DNA from: Branchiostoma belcheri
Lineage: Eukaryota > Chordata > Leptocardii > Amphioxiformes > Branchiostomatidae
NCBI RefSeq assembly: GCF_001625305.1
Contig: NW_017802525.1
Location: 203,296-267,295 of the forward strand
Direction of reading: 5' to 3'
DNA: 64,000 nucleotides
In this document: one piece after another, positions 11,140 to 21,506 of the stretch
Layout of the letters: every line of letters starts with the position of its first letter
How positions within the stretch are numbered: position 1 is the stretch's first letter
Translations under genes and position numbers: made by a program
The notes under the pieces: generated by a model
The model's input: only the letters and a program-made list of their open reading frames with translations
What the model was told of the DNA's origin: nothing
Databases searched by the model: none

Positions 11140-12170
11140 CTGTACTCACTTATAGCCCGTACGCCCATGTAAGCCAGGAACCCCTCGGTAGTGAGGTTAG
11201 GTACTTAATGTTGAACTGTACTTTATTATACTTATAGCTCGTACACCCATGTAAGCCAGGAACCCCTTGGTGGTGAGGTTAGGTACTCAATGTTGTGTAC
11301 TCACTTATAGCTCGTACACCCATGTAAGCCAGGAACCCCTCGGTGGTGAGGTCAGGTACTCAATGTTGTGTACTCACTTATAGCTCGTACACCCATGTAA
11401 GCCAGGAACCCCTCGGTGGTGAGGTCAGGTACTCAATGTTGTGTACTCACTTATAGCTCGTACACCCATGTAAGCCGTACACCCTCCGTGGTGAGGTTAG
11501 GTACTCAATGTTGAACTGTACTTACTTATAGCTCGTACACCCATGTAAGCCAGGAACCCCTCTGTAGTGAGGTTAGGTACTCAATGTTGAACTGTACTCA
11601 CTTATAGCTCGTACACCCATGTAAGCCAGGAACCCCTCCGTGGTGAGGTTAGGTACTCAATGTTGAACTGTACTCACTTATAGCTCGTACACCCATGTAA
11701 GCCAGGAACCCCTATGTGGTGAGGTTAGGTACTCAATGTTGAACTGTACTCACTTATAGCTCGTACACCCATGTAAGCCAGGAACCCCTCAGTGGTGAGG
11801 TTAGGTACTCAATGTTGAACTGTACTTACTTATAGCTCGTACGCCCATGTAAGCCAGGAACCCCTCTGTGGTGAGGTTAGGTACTCAGTGTTGTGTACTC
11901 ACTTATAGCTCGTACACCCATGTAAGCCAGGAACCCCTCGGTGGTGACGTCAGGTACTCAATGTTGTGTACTCACTTATAGCTCGTACACCCATGTAAGC
12001 CAGGAACCCCTCCGTGGTGAGGTTAGGTACTCAATGTTGAACTGTACTCACTTATAGCTCGTACGCCCATGTAAGCCAGGAACCCCTCGGTGGTGAGGTT
12101 AGGTACTCAATGTTGAACTGTACTCACTTATAGCTCGTACACCCATGTAAGCCAGGAACCCCTCCGTTGT
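11140..12170 (-). repeat. Minisatellite of about 75 bp x 14, carrying an exon 3' end plus splice donor
   Basis: About fourteen near-identical units of roughly 75 bp. On the minus strand each holds CACCACGGAGGGGTTCC, GGCTTACATGGGTGTACG, then AGCTATAAGTGAGTAC and a CTCAATGTT/CAACATTGAG spacer. The unit at 12090-12170 is the genuine end of SPFH gene 1 exon 7 (exon end 12128, donor GTGAGT). The other units downstream therefore repeat the last ~40 exonic bases with an intact donor. Units differ by few substitutions, so the array is young or homogenised. Confidence 0.9.
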
Positions 12171-15100
12171 TAGCCCCTGGCGCTGGATGATGGTGGCGTA
12201 GGTGTCAGCCTCCGTCTGGTACTCATTCAGGATGGCTGCTGCCTCCGCCTCCGCTCTGTGGGAGAGAACAGTCCATATTGGGTGGTCAGTCAGCCAGGAT
12301 ATTTGCTCATTCCTTCATCAATAGCTGTATGCCCAGGTCTGACCTGTATCCCCACCTACCCATCCCATCCCAACCACTATCTTTCATCAGTGACAGAAAA
12401 TGAAAAAGTCAGTCTCAGTCAGTATTAATGAAAAATACTGGATGCTATCTAAAACGTTTTGTGTCCTATATCTAGTTGCTTGATCTATTTTGTGTTACAT
12501 AATGTTCTACCTGGATTCTAGTGCCTCCCATACCCCTGCCCTGCCCATGACCCTTATGCCCCCTGACCTGCCAATGACTCTTGACCTGTATACCTCTTGA
12601 CCTGTGCACCCCTTGACCTGCCCATGACCCTTGCTTGACCAGCATGCACCCTGACCTGCTCATGACCCTTGACCTGCATATTCCCTGACCTGCCCCCTGA
12701 CCATTGACCTGCCCCTTGACCCCCATGCCCCCCTGACCTGCCCCTTGACCCCGTGCCCCCCCTGACCTGCTGATGGCTATCCTGGCGTCAGACTGAGCCT
12801 TGTTGACGGCGATCTGAGCCTGAGTCTCCGCCTCCCTCCTGGTCGTCCTGGCCTGGGTCAGCAGCCGAGGTCGCTCGTTCTCTGCAACCTGACGGTTAAA
12901 AGATATATTAGAGTCATATGTTGGTGAAGGTTTGCACATCAATCAATAGTTAATGCTTATAAACCTGCCTTTCTGACAAGTCTCCAGTGTTGCTGATGAA
13001 ATGTAGTGAATGCCATCTGACCGTTTCCAAAATCATATCCAGTTGCTTGAAGAGCTCACTAACTGTAACTGTTTTTTGGCGTACATTAGAGCCAAACCTG
13101 GCCAGCCATTCACTTCCAGTCATAGCAACACTGAAACTGTCCTGTACAATTTTACATAATGTTGACCTCATGTCTGGATATGAATAAAAAATGAATGAAT
13201 ACAAATAAATATGAATAAAAGAGCAGGATTTGAAAAAAACACATTATGCTAAGTATTAGTAATATTTTGAAAGTAACTATTCTAGACAGGCAGGTTTTAG
13301 GTGATGGGTGTTAAAAATGTTAACAAAATTAGATGAAATGTAGTTTAGAAGCGTTAGATCATTGGTTGGTCCTCTTCATTGTTCAGCTTCTGATGCAACA
13401 AAAATAAAGTCTGAGCAGCACAAATATGTTGTACAAATGTATTGTGTATCAAGCATGGATTAGTTCAGAATCAGTGGACAGTACTAGCCTGGTTACCAAA
13501 CCTATTATAGCTCCCGAGTCCTCTCCGCTATTTGTAGGACTCGGGGGCTATAATACTAGTAGGTTTGGTAACCAGGCTAGGACAGTACACCATGCTGCCG
13601 AAGTAGTCAATGATTGTTTGATGATTGTTGAGTGATGTTCAGGTTGTCAGCGAATCAGATGCAGCGTCAACGCGAGGCTACCGTACGTGTCAGATGTTAC
13701 CTGGATGTTTTCTCGAGCGGCTTCCTTCTCGCGAACGGCCGTTTCGTAAGCCGGAGGTCGGACAAGGTCGTTGACCTAGATAGGAAGTCAACACACTGCA
13801 TGCACAAACCAACACCAGAGAGATGGGGGGAGAGAGAGGGGGGAGAAAGAGGGAGGGAGAGAGGGAGGGAGAGAGGAACTGAAGGGTTCCTCATGTACTA
13901 CACACAATGCTGTTGGCATCAACTGTTGGCTAAGGAAGGGTTCTTACAATTTTTCTGTGGCCAATTTTTTTCCCAAGGTTGAGTGATTTGACTGTGGTTG
14001 AAATTGCCATTTAATTTCTCTGGAAAGTTTGAGTAAGTTCTTTTTGGTTACCTTCTGTACCATGTATTTGGTAATAATTTTGTCATTCGTGTAGTATATG
14101 AGGAACTCAGAAACATTTCAGGCAGTGCACTTGTCAAAGTCAAACCAAAGGTAAGTTTCATGTTGTGAACCCTCAAGAGTCAAGTCCGTATTGATAATCT
14201 GAAGTATTTCATGTCATTGCTTAAATTTTTGTTTCAAATTCTTTCTCAAAAGATGATTACAAAACTTCCTGTCTTTAAAAACTCCACTAGCGTCCAATAT
14301 GTGCACCCCCTGTGGTTTTCATTGACAAGTGCATGTCCACATCCCACGACACCCATTGGCCGAAGCGAACCTGGATATTTTCACGTGCCGCTTCCTTGTC
14401 TCTGACGGCGGATTCATACTCACTTGGGCGAGCAATGTTATTCACCTGGCACAGACAACAACATGGCTTCATTTCTTATACTTGCAACATTTCAAAATGC
14501 TCTATCTATGGCAAGGATCATGGCCCTTTGCACAAGATGATCATGTAAAAGTTAACATACATCATATATAACTAGCCTCCATGCACCTATTATACACGTA
14601 CAATCATGTATCAAGAAATTTTATGTTCAATGTATATTTTCCCTCCTTATCTTATACTTATGACAATAACAAAAGACTTAATTGCAGCTGAGGCACATGC
14701 ATTTTTTTATTCTGCTAAAAGTCTTTTCATCAAAATTAATAAACTGATGCAATCAAAATATGTTACTGTATCTTTGCGGGGGGAAGAATAGGACAAAAGC
14801 AATGTGGGTTCTTCCATGTGTCATCCACACGTTCAATCAAGTTTGTGTGACAATTGATACTAAAAATTGCCCATTTTACAAAGGATGTTAATACACTCTT
14901 TTGGACGGAACCATTGTGTGAGTGGGGGTGCGTGGGTTACCTGCAGGTCTGTGATGTCAGAGCTGAGGTCGTTGAACCTGAGACTGAGAGTTTCGCGGAC
15001 CTTCTCGGTGAAGAGCGCTCGAGCCGACTGGAACTCTGACGTGTTGAACTGACTGCACGCCTCGTGTAGGGCCGCCTCACCTGGGGAACAGGTAAAGGTA

Positions 15101-17303
15101 AAGTAATCATCCTCATCTGAGGTGAAGCATGATGCCTTTTTAAGTACAATACTAGTGGCTGTGCAATGTGGCTTTGCTACAGCTCATGTACATGGCCATG
15201 TAGACCGGATCACCCCTACTCTCCTCATGCAAGGCCGCCTCGCCTGGAAAAACACTGATATCAGAACAAGTTCCATCTTCAAATTTCTTCTTAGAAGCTA
15301 ATCTTTTTGTCATGGGCTAGCTGTTTTTTGTAGCAAGGTTTGAGGCACTTCCAGCTGTTCCTCCTAGCCTTGTTATTTATGTACCAATTTTCTCTTATGA
15401 GGTAGTACTGTATATATATATTTTTTCTGGACCTCTGACCTCCAAATGCATTATTTTCATTATGTATATATATGTACTTAATTAATCAGATTGATACAGG
15501 TTAGTTCAGGTTATGATTGTTCTTGTATTTCATATTGTATTGAAATTATGTGCTTTTTGTGTTTTGTCCTTATATGTTGACTCTCTAATATCAGCTTTGC
15601 TGCCTTGAGAGTCAGTGTAATGTCCTGTTGCATTTTCAATAAATAAAAAAAAGTTTAACTGTTGAAATACAGAATGAGATATTTTAATAAGGTAAAGCCT
15701 GTGCCATTTATGAGGGCCTGCAAGGGGGGGTAGTGATTACGAATTACGCAAAATTTTCGCCGCCTATTACGAATTACTTTAAAGTTTCAGAGCTGATTAC
15801 GACTTTACGATTTGCGGCTAATGTCCAATTACGAATTACGTTGATTTTTGCGGATGCTGCCTACGAATTACGAAGTCTAAAACGGCCTTACGAAAAAGGG
15901 CTTGCAGGCCCTCATTTATAGCTTGTGCCTAAATGGACTTTTCCCTACATGGTGGCCATGGTCAAGTTTGCTCAGTCCCCTGAGTGACCACTGTATAGAC
16001 AGTATTGGCTGTACGTACCAACATTTCTCAGCACAGTGACGTAGTTCTCGTGATCCCGGAACTCTGTCACGATCCTGTTCAGGTCGGAGGGTCGAGCCAG
16101 GTACTGGAACGCCACGTCAAGCACGATGGGAACTCCATCCTGGAACAAGACCACAGCATGTTTGTCTGTTAGTTCATTTCATATAGCCAGTAAACCACCC
16201 TTAGGAGTAACACACCAATTTTGTACAGTGAGGTTTGATCCACAAACACCAAGAGGGACCCTACTCTTTTGTGTGATGAATGGTGGGTAGCTGAAGCTAG
16301 GTACAATGTACTCATTTTCACCTGAGTGAAGTGAGGAAATAGGTGTTAAGAAGTACCATTCCCAAGGGCACAACACTAGAGTCTGCTAGGGTTTCGAACC
16401 CAGAACCTTTAGATTCAAAGACAACAGGACCAGCATGTGGTACAAAATATACAAAAACCTTGAAGACTGAAGGAGACTGTCTTGAAAACAGGTGAGATGA
16501 CTGTGCTCTAATTTTCAGTCTTTAATGTTAAAGACAATCTCACTTTGTTTAAGCAAGTGAGGCTGGTATACTGCAGAGTTAGACATGAGGAAACTTGAGA
16601 GATGACTGTACTCTAATGTCTTAAAGGAAACCTCACCTTGTTTAAGCAGGTAAGGCTGGTGTACTCCAGTGTTTTGAAGACAGAAGGAAACTTGACTGAA
16701 CCTGTACCCGACAGGGCCGGTGTGTAAGCCCTCCTCCTTCACATCCGACCCCAGGTGCTTCTGTATCGTGTCATACGCAATGCCAACTGGGAACAGAAGG
16801 GACAATTTACTCATCCTCAAAATCTTAGTGTTACTGCATAGAAATTAACCTTCTCCCTACTGCCTAACCCAATAACCAATACAAACTTGGTGCCAAAGAC
16901 CTTCCTTAGCATAGTGAAGGTTTGGGGACACAGGTGCCATAATATCTTCCAGTTTTTAAATTTATTTTAGGGAACAGGTGCACTAGTGCTTATAGCTAGA
17001 AACTTGGGTGCACATAAAGAACTTGCCAATGGATTATTGCCAAAAAGTTACAACCCTTATTACCCAATTTACTGTAATACAGCAAAGGCTTCCCTATTCT
17101 TACTGACACAGTTACATGTAAAGAACAAAAGGGAGTAGGCTAATTAATTAATTATACATAATTATACATAATTATAATATTATCTAACACCCACTTTCAT
17201 CTGACTCTAGTCGCTGGAAAGAGCTGGCCACCAGAGCAATGATCATGACAATCACAGCTACCACGAAGAACCCGATGACATATTTCTTGTGTTCCTCTCC
17301 CAT
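12128..17303 (-). CDS. SPFH/PHB-domain membrane protein, gene 1 (3' end not found)
   Basis: Coding exons on the minus strand: 17195-17303, 16637-16786, 16019-16139, 14941-15080, 14371-14445, 12767-12888 and 12128-12255, all with GT-AG borders. [13 protein letters not shown] opens an N-terminal membrane anchor (residues about 8-27). A PHB-type beta domain follows: [52 protein letters not shown], then [20 protein letters not shown]. The end is a helical alanine/glutamate-rich region ([46 protein letters not shown]). Family role: membrane-bound oligomeric scaffolds of the stomatin/prohibitin/flotillin type; the exact member is unknown. Exon 2 is 150 nt where phase needs 149 or equivalent, so a frameshift lies near 16690-16700. 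The final exon beyond 12128 was not located. A 5' UTR exon is likely because TGTATTGCAG precedes the start. Confidence 0.8.
12535..12766 (-). repeat. Donor-containing degenerate minisatellite after exon 6 of SPFH gene 1
   Basis: About ten copies of a short word read on the minus strand as CAGGTCAGG or CAGGTCAAGG, spaced about 15-30 bp. The first copy is the real exon 6 border (AGCAG|GTCAGG, exon end 12767). The rest of the intron start therefore repeats the splice donor. The open frame spanning it (glycine/glutamine-rich) is a by-product of the repeat. Confidence 0.65.
12985..13080 (+). repeat. Degenerate relative of the hammerhead-bearing repeat
   Basis: Contains TTGCTGATGAAATGTAGTG, CCAAAATCATATCCAGTTGC and ACTGTTTTTTGGCGTA, matching in order the repeat at 54957-55045. 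The GAAAC and GUC parts of the ribozyme core are lost here, so no active fold is expected. Confidence 0.5.
13485..13579. mobile_element. Foldback MITE with 9-bp target duplication
   Basis: A 95-bp hairpin starts TAGCCTGGTTACCAAACC and ends GGTTTGGTAACCAGGCTA, flanked on both sides by GGACAGTAC (13476-13484 and 13580-13588). Terminal TAGCCT/AGGCTA and the 9-bp duplication are shared with 18328-18565. The interior resembles the hairpins at 43405-43525 and 43708-43832. Confidence 0.8.
13701..13775 (-). CDS. Duplicate of exon 5 of SPFH gene 1 (possible alternative exon)
   Basis: A 75-nt open segment with CTATCTAG acceptor and GTAACA donor encodes [19 protein letters not shown] then ARENIQ. The exon at 14371-14445 is also exactly 75 nt, phase 0-0, and encodes [19 protein letters not shown] then ARENIQ. 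Both sit in the same intron interval and have intact splice sites and reading frame, so either can be spliced to exon 6. The protein position (end of the PHB domain, start of the helix) would normally occur once, which favours mutually exclusive use over inclusion of both. Confidence 0.75.
13818..13876. repeat. GA-rich simple repeat
   Basis: Imperfect GAGAGGGA/GAGGGAGAGA purine tract within the SPFH gene 1 intron upstream of the duplicated exon. Any open frame across it is low-complexity. Confidence 0.8.
15221..15250 (-). repeat. Decayed copy of exon 4 acceptor border
   Basis: The minus strand reads TTCCAGGCGAGGCGGCC then TTGCATGAGGAG. The real exon 4 border (15080/15081) reads CCCCAGGTGAGGCGGCC then CTACACGAGGCG. 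The copy is about 150 bp upstream in the intron and lacks the continuing exon sequence. Confidence 0.55.
15711..15914. mobile_element. ATTACG-rich MITE, complete
   Basis: The 204-bp element begins TGAGGGCCTGCAAG and ends CTTGCAGGCCCTCA, 14-bp perfect terminal inverted repeats, flanked by TTTA on both sides (15707-15710 and 15915-15918). Inside, ATTACGAATTACG or close variants recur at least four times about 40-60 bp apart. A second, inverted copy is at 10345-10531. No coding capacity. Confidence 0.8.
16181..16440 (-). repeat. SINE copy, partial
   Basis: The reverse strand has an RNA polymerase III B-box-like GGTTCTGGGTTCGAAACCC, then TTGTGCCCTTGGGAATGG, CAGGTGAAAATGAGTAC and AGAGTAGGGTCCCTC. 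It ends with GGTGTGTTACTCCTAAGG and GGTTTACTGGCTAT. Order and sequence match the SINE at 46768-47211 with internal deletions. Confidence 0.65.
16540..16690 (-). repeat. Two-copy duplication of exon 2 end plus donor (SPFH gene 1)
   Basis: Exon 2 ends near ACCAGCCTTACCTGCTTAAA then CAAG|GTGAGG (exon end 16637). About 93 bp further into the intron (16545-16600) ACCAGCCTCACTTGCTTAAA then CAAAGTGAG recurs, preceded by TTTCCTCATGTCT, the counterpart of TTTCCTTCTGTCT in the exon. A weaker third trace lies near 16470-16490. Confidence 0.65.
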
Positions 17304-17346
17304 GGTGATCAGTCAGGTCTGCAATACAGAGGGATTATCATGAAAC

Positions 17347-17467
17347 AATGGATGGATGGATGGATGGTTGGTTGGGTGGGTCTATGGATGGATGGATGGA
17401 TGGATGGATGGATGGATGGATGGGTGGGTGGGTGGATGGGTGGATGGGTGGATGGATGGATGGATCA
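17347..17467. repeat. GGAT tetranucleotide repeat
   Basis: Imperfect (ATGG)n tract upstream of the first coding exon of SPFH gene 1, in its probable 5' UTR intron. The open frames on both strands (WMDGW and HPSIHPSI patterns) are repeat artefacts. Confidence 0.9.
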
Positions 17468-18327
17468 ATAAATGATTAAAAGTTAAAAACTTAAAATTAA
17501 TGTGTCTTGCAACTAGCCCACCCAGCCTCCCAGTCCAAATGGGTTTATAAGACACCAACAAAAGAGCCAACAAAAGAAAACATTATGATGCAAAATGGTC
17601 AAATCAAATCAAATTAATGGTAACATAGGAGGTAGATGTCAGACATATGTGATATGCGCACAGTACATGTGGTATATGTAACATGTAACAGTTTAACCAA
17701 CCAATTTCCACACAGATCAGACCAAAGCCATAATCATTCCCATCTAACCATGACCTCATCCCTATTAAACCACAGTGGGGCCCCAGACAGGTTTCTCACT
17801 TCCTCTATCAGATCTGCTTTTTAATGAAGGACACTGACATGTGTAACACATGTGTTAATTTTCATGTACTAGTAGTACATCAAGCTCCCCTTTCCCTACT
17901 ACAAACTAGGTAGAACAAATCGGCCTTGCAGCAAAAACTGAATTGCACCAACATTTATCAATAAAAACCTAAACGTGAATGGAATAAATACATTAGACTT
18001 TAACTGTTTAACATAATGTAAACTTACCTCACCCTAGTAGGATCTATTGGTACCCTACAGTAGTACTTAAACCTGACCTAAGCCCAGAGTTAACCACAGG
18101 GGAAACCAGAGGAGGTTTTCATTTCCTGATCCCCTTTCACACCAGGGATGACTCATTCTCATATGTGGGTTATAACAACAGCATCATGGAAAGTTACCCA
18201 ACCCTAAACTCAGCTACTGTGCAGCTATCAAGGTAAACCCTGTAGGGTATGAGGGTTGACGAAACACAAGGAAACACTTCAATCAGAGTAAGGAGAATAT
18301 TATTAAAACAAGGCAATGGCTCTCTAC

Positions 18328-18565
18328 TAGCCTCCTTCGCAGTCTTGTTGGGCGTCGGCGTTATTTTTTCTCTGAGCGACGCAAGTAAAATGCGGCCGCG
18401 AGGGACGATTTGCTGCCGAGGACTTTTTGCTACGGAGAGAGCGCGAATCCTTCTCTCCGTAGCAAAAACTCCCTCGGCAGCAAATCGTCATTCGTGTTCG
18501 CATTTTACTTGCGTCGCTCAGAGAAAAAATAACGCCGACGCCCAACAAGACTGCGAAGGAGGCTA
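18328..18565. mobile_element. Long foldback MITE with 9-bp target duplication
   Basis: A near-perfect 238-bp palindrome: TAGCCTCCTTCGCAGTCTTG at the left and its complement at the right, arms about 113 bp, loop about 11 bp around 18441-18451. GCTCTCTAC flanks both sides (18319-18327, 18566-18574). A 9-bp duplication and long inverted ends fit a Mutator-like non-autonomous element, but no transposase is present to confirm this. It is CpG-richer than its surroundings. Confidence 0.85.
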
Positions 18566-19111
18566 GCTCTCTACCAAGAAAACTGTTTTTACAGCACGTG
18601 TGTCTATGGATTGTGTGAAGAGGTGTTGACTTACTGATTTCCAAGAGGGCCAATACACACAACACTTAGGCAAGCTACCAATGGGGAAACTGTTAATGAT
18701 TAAACAAGATCTGCTTTTAAGACACTTGCTCCAACAACATGTAAAAGGCACTCTATCAAATAGTATTCGGTGTATTGGAATGGTCCTGTTAGTATTATAG
18801 CAACCAGATATTTTTGCGCAACCAATATCGTCTACATCAGCTGTCAAGGGATACCAACTGTGACCAAGGGCTTTCCTGTAGTATATATTTAGAACCTTGA
18901 ACATGCAGGGCCTGAACTTATATTCAAGCAGATGGTGAGGTGGAAGACTGAAAGATGAATTTTTTTCATATGACATATACTTGTAGTTACCTATACTTGG
19001 GTTGCCAGGGAAGATAATACTTGGGCAGCCTGAAAATGTTGGAGAGTAAATACTTAGTAGTCTCTCACCCAACATCTGCTTGGAGTTTATGTCTGTAAGT
19101 GGTCACTCCAG

Positions 19112-19258
19112 TCCAAGTAGAGGTTTGGCTTATTTTGGGGCGTTTTTCAGGCGTTTTTAGGCGCTGTGTCTGACAGTATACCGAAAGGTAAGCTGATAGA
19201 AATAGAAAGCCTTGCAAAACGCCTAAAAATGTTCAAAAAATCCTAACCTCTGCTTGGA
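19112..19258. mobile_element. MITE-like inverted-repeat element
   Basis: Left TCCAAGTAGAGGTTTGG with nearby TTTTTAGGCG, right CGCCTAAAAA with CCTAACCTCTGCTTGGA, are imperfect reverse complements over about 45 bp around a ~50-bp centre. No convincing target duplication. Confidence 0.5.
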
Positions 19259-19259
19259 G

Positions 19260-21506
19260 GGCGGTGCCACATCACAAGCATAATTTGAACCAACATGGCC
19301 TGGATAGAATCAGGTTACAACAACACAGATCGTGCATGTTTCACATCCCGCGACGCTGTCACGTATTTATAGACATCGAGACAACCTGGCATAGTCATAC
19401 CTGGACAAATTATGATTTCTAGAAACATAATTCCAGATCCAATCTTATCGCTGATGTGCCAAAAGCAAGTTATTTTGCGATCGTAGTCGACTGCCAAACA
19501 TGATCATGTCTTAGCTACCTAGCTCACGACGACTTCGGTTTCCAAACGTACAAAGGCACATCAACCATTTATGCAACATATCAATCATTAGTATCGTTCG
19601 CTGTACATTTGAGAATGTTCTACACGAATAAAACTCACCTTTACAAGCGGGAAAACAAGACAGAAAAGTCGGTAAAGATCAGAAACAGAGCAGCATGTCC
19701 CGCCCAACTCTCGTCGCCAAGCCGTCAGGTCAGAGTTCAGCAGTCATTATTGACCTCTTCATGTTTTCCCAGTCTGTGGAATTTCATTTGTTCCCAGAGG
19801 ACCTCGCCTCGTCACGCCTACGTAATTTACAAAAGGGGAATAACCCTACAGCCGATACTGTTGTCACGCCTGATAGACAGACTATTAAAGCTCGATTTGG
19901 AATCAGATTGAAAAATATTTTTCCCCGTTTCCAAATGTTCCCAGATCCGAAAACCCTCAAGAGATCTAACTGTTAGCCCGGAAAGAAAACCTTCAATGGA
20001 TCTAGCTGTCCACACCCAATGCGTTCCTGTTAGATCTTAGATCTCAATCAGGCCTGCAGGCCTGATCTCAATCTACCAAAATATCCCAAACAGATGCTGT
20101 CGTGTTTGTTTGAACAAGGGGGGTTGGGTTGAAACAGATTTTGTCAGAGGTCTTTTTATCTTATAGGAAAAATAGGTTGTCTTTCAGACATTCTACAAAG
20201 ACAAATGACAAAACTACCCCAAAGCAGACACAGTTCACCTAGTCCTTGCTACTAGTATTGTACTTTGTAGTTCTGTGGCCATGTTTACATCAAAACACGC
20301 CCAAGGACACACAACAAACCCAGATGGAAAAGTCGTCTACTAATTCTCATGAGGTCAGAGGCAGTCACTGAAAAGCGCTATTAGCTTAAACTGTTCTCCT
20401 TGCTTGAGCCGATGCTTCCCATTCTCGTTTTCTTTCAGTTCTGCCTTCTATTAGATAACTTAGTTAGGTTACTTAGTAATTAAAATCTCTGCACGCACGT
20501 TGACTTTGAACTCTAAACCTAATTTTTTTTCAACAACATAATAACTGTTAATTGCATTTTTCTCTTAGGTGACTCTAATGATTGTGGGAATTGCAAATTG
20601 TAATGGACAGCCTAAGATGTGCGTTGTAGCCAAAGTTCTACATAATGCACACAGTTGACAATCACTTATTTTATTCAAGAATATATAATACACAGCCGAA
20701 AGTCCTTGCATATAGGGGTAAGGGGTTTAACGTTACCAGAAAAGTGCCCCCTTTGAGAAAGCATTGATGGGTGCGTCACCCGTTGCCATGGTGATTCGCC
20801 AGGGGGTGTGGCCTTTGGGCAGGGGCAAACCGCATACAAATGTACCAGAACTTCTATATTCACTTCAAATTCACGCGATTATATTAATGATATACTTGAT
20901 AAAGTGAAATATAAATAAAATTAAATATATTTCGTAAATTATTGACGTTATTTGAATTTCGGTATGAAATGTTTTGAGTGCATGAGGCTCATTTTGGGTG
21001 GATAACACATTTTTGACATGCTTTCTGTTCTGTTGCATTCTCAAATTTCTCGTAGTGACCAAGAGAGCGATCGCGAAGGTGTGGCCCAACTATGATCTCC
21101 TAGCATCGCTTAGTCTGGGTTTTATGGTAAGTTTACGCCCCTTTTCGTTAGGATGGTAACTTGCGTTAGTTCTAGTCATATTTTCATGGGAGATTTTAGC
21201 TCGTACAACCCAAAACAGTCAATGTTTTGATGTTATGCCTTGCTGCCTATATGCGCCTAATTAATATGGCCTGATGTTTGTAAAAACATGAGTGGTTCCT
21301 GTTGCATGTTTTGGGAACAGAACTCATTTAGAAAGGCTACTTAAATCTTGTTCCTACTTTCCAGCCTTGACAACACCCTGTAAATGTCATAGTTGCCTGT
21401 GTGTATTTTCATATGTCGCAATTATGTGTCAAAATAATGGCATCAAAACTACCTAAGTAACGTTAGCCACTGTACAAAATTGCAACAACCAAGGAGGATT
21501 TAGTTG
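19260..21506. other. Intergenic, no supported gene
   Basis: A likely 5' region of SPFH gene 1: a minus-strand donor-like CTTGTAAAG|GTGAGT at about 19632 and another GGTGAG|GTAAGT at about 18028 could close 5' UTR exons. On the plus strand GGTTTTATG|GTAAGT at 21126 looks like an exon end, with an open frame (KRAIAKVWPNYDLLASLSLG) that I cannot assign. None is strong enough to call. Confidence 0.35.

Noticed and set aside
11140-12170. Regular direct repeats resembling a CRISPR array
   Set aside because: Units are contiguous with no unique spacers, the repeat contains coding sequence and a splice donor, and the genome is clearly metazoan.
12472-12942. 156-aa minus-strand open frame as a complete gene
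   Set aside because: Only the central 40 codons are exon 6 of SPFH gene 1; the glycine/glutamine-rich continuation is read-through into a repetitive intron.
16515-16820. 101-aa open frame as a real continuous exon
   Set aside because: After GPVGYRF the frame diverges from the PHB pattern, which resumes in another frame; the remainder reads through the donor and its duplicate.
18249-18665. Open frames of 105 and 112 aa on opposite strands
   Set aside because: They are the two readings of one palindromic foldback element and share most of their sequence; no family resemblance.
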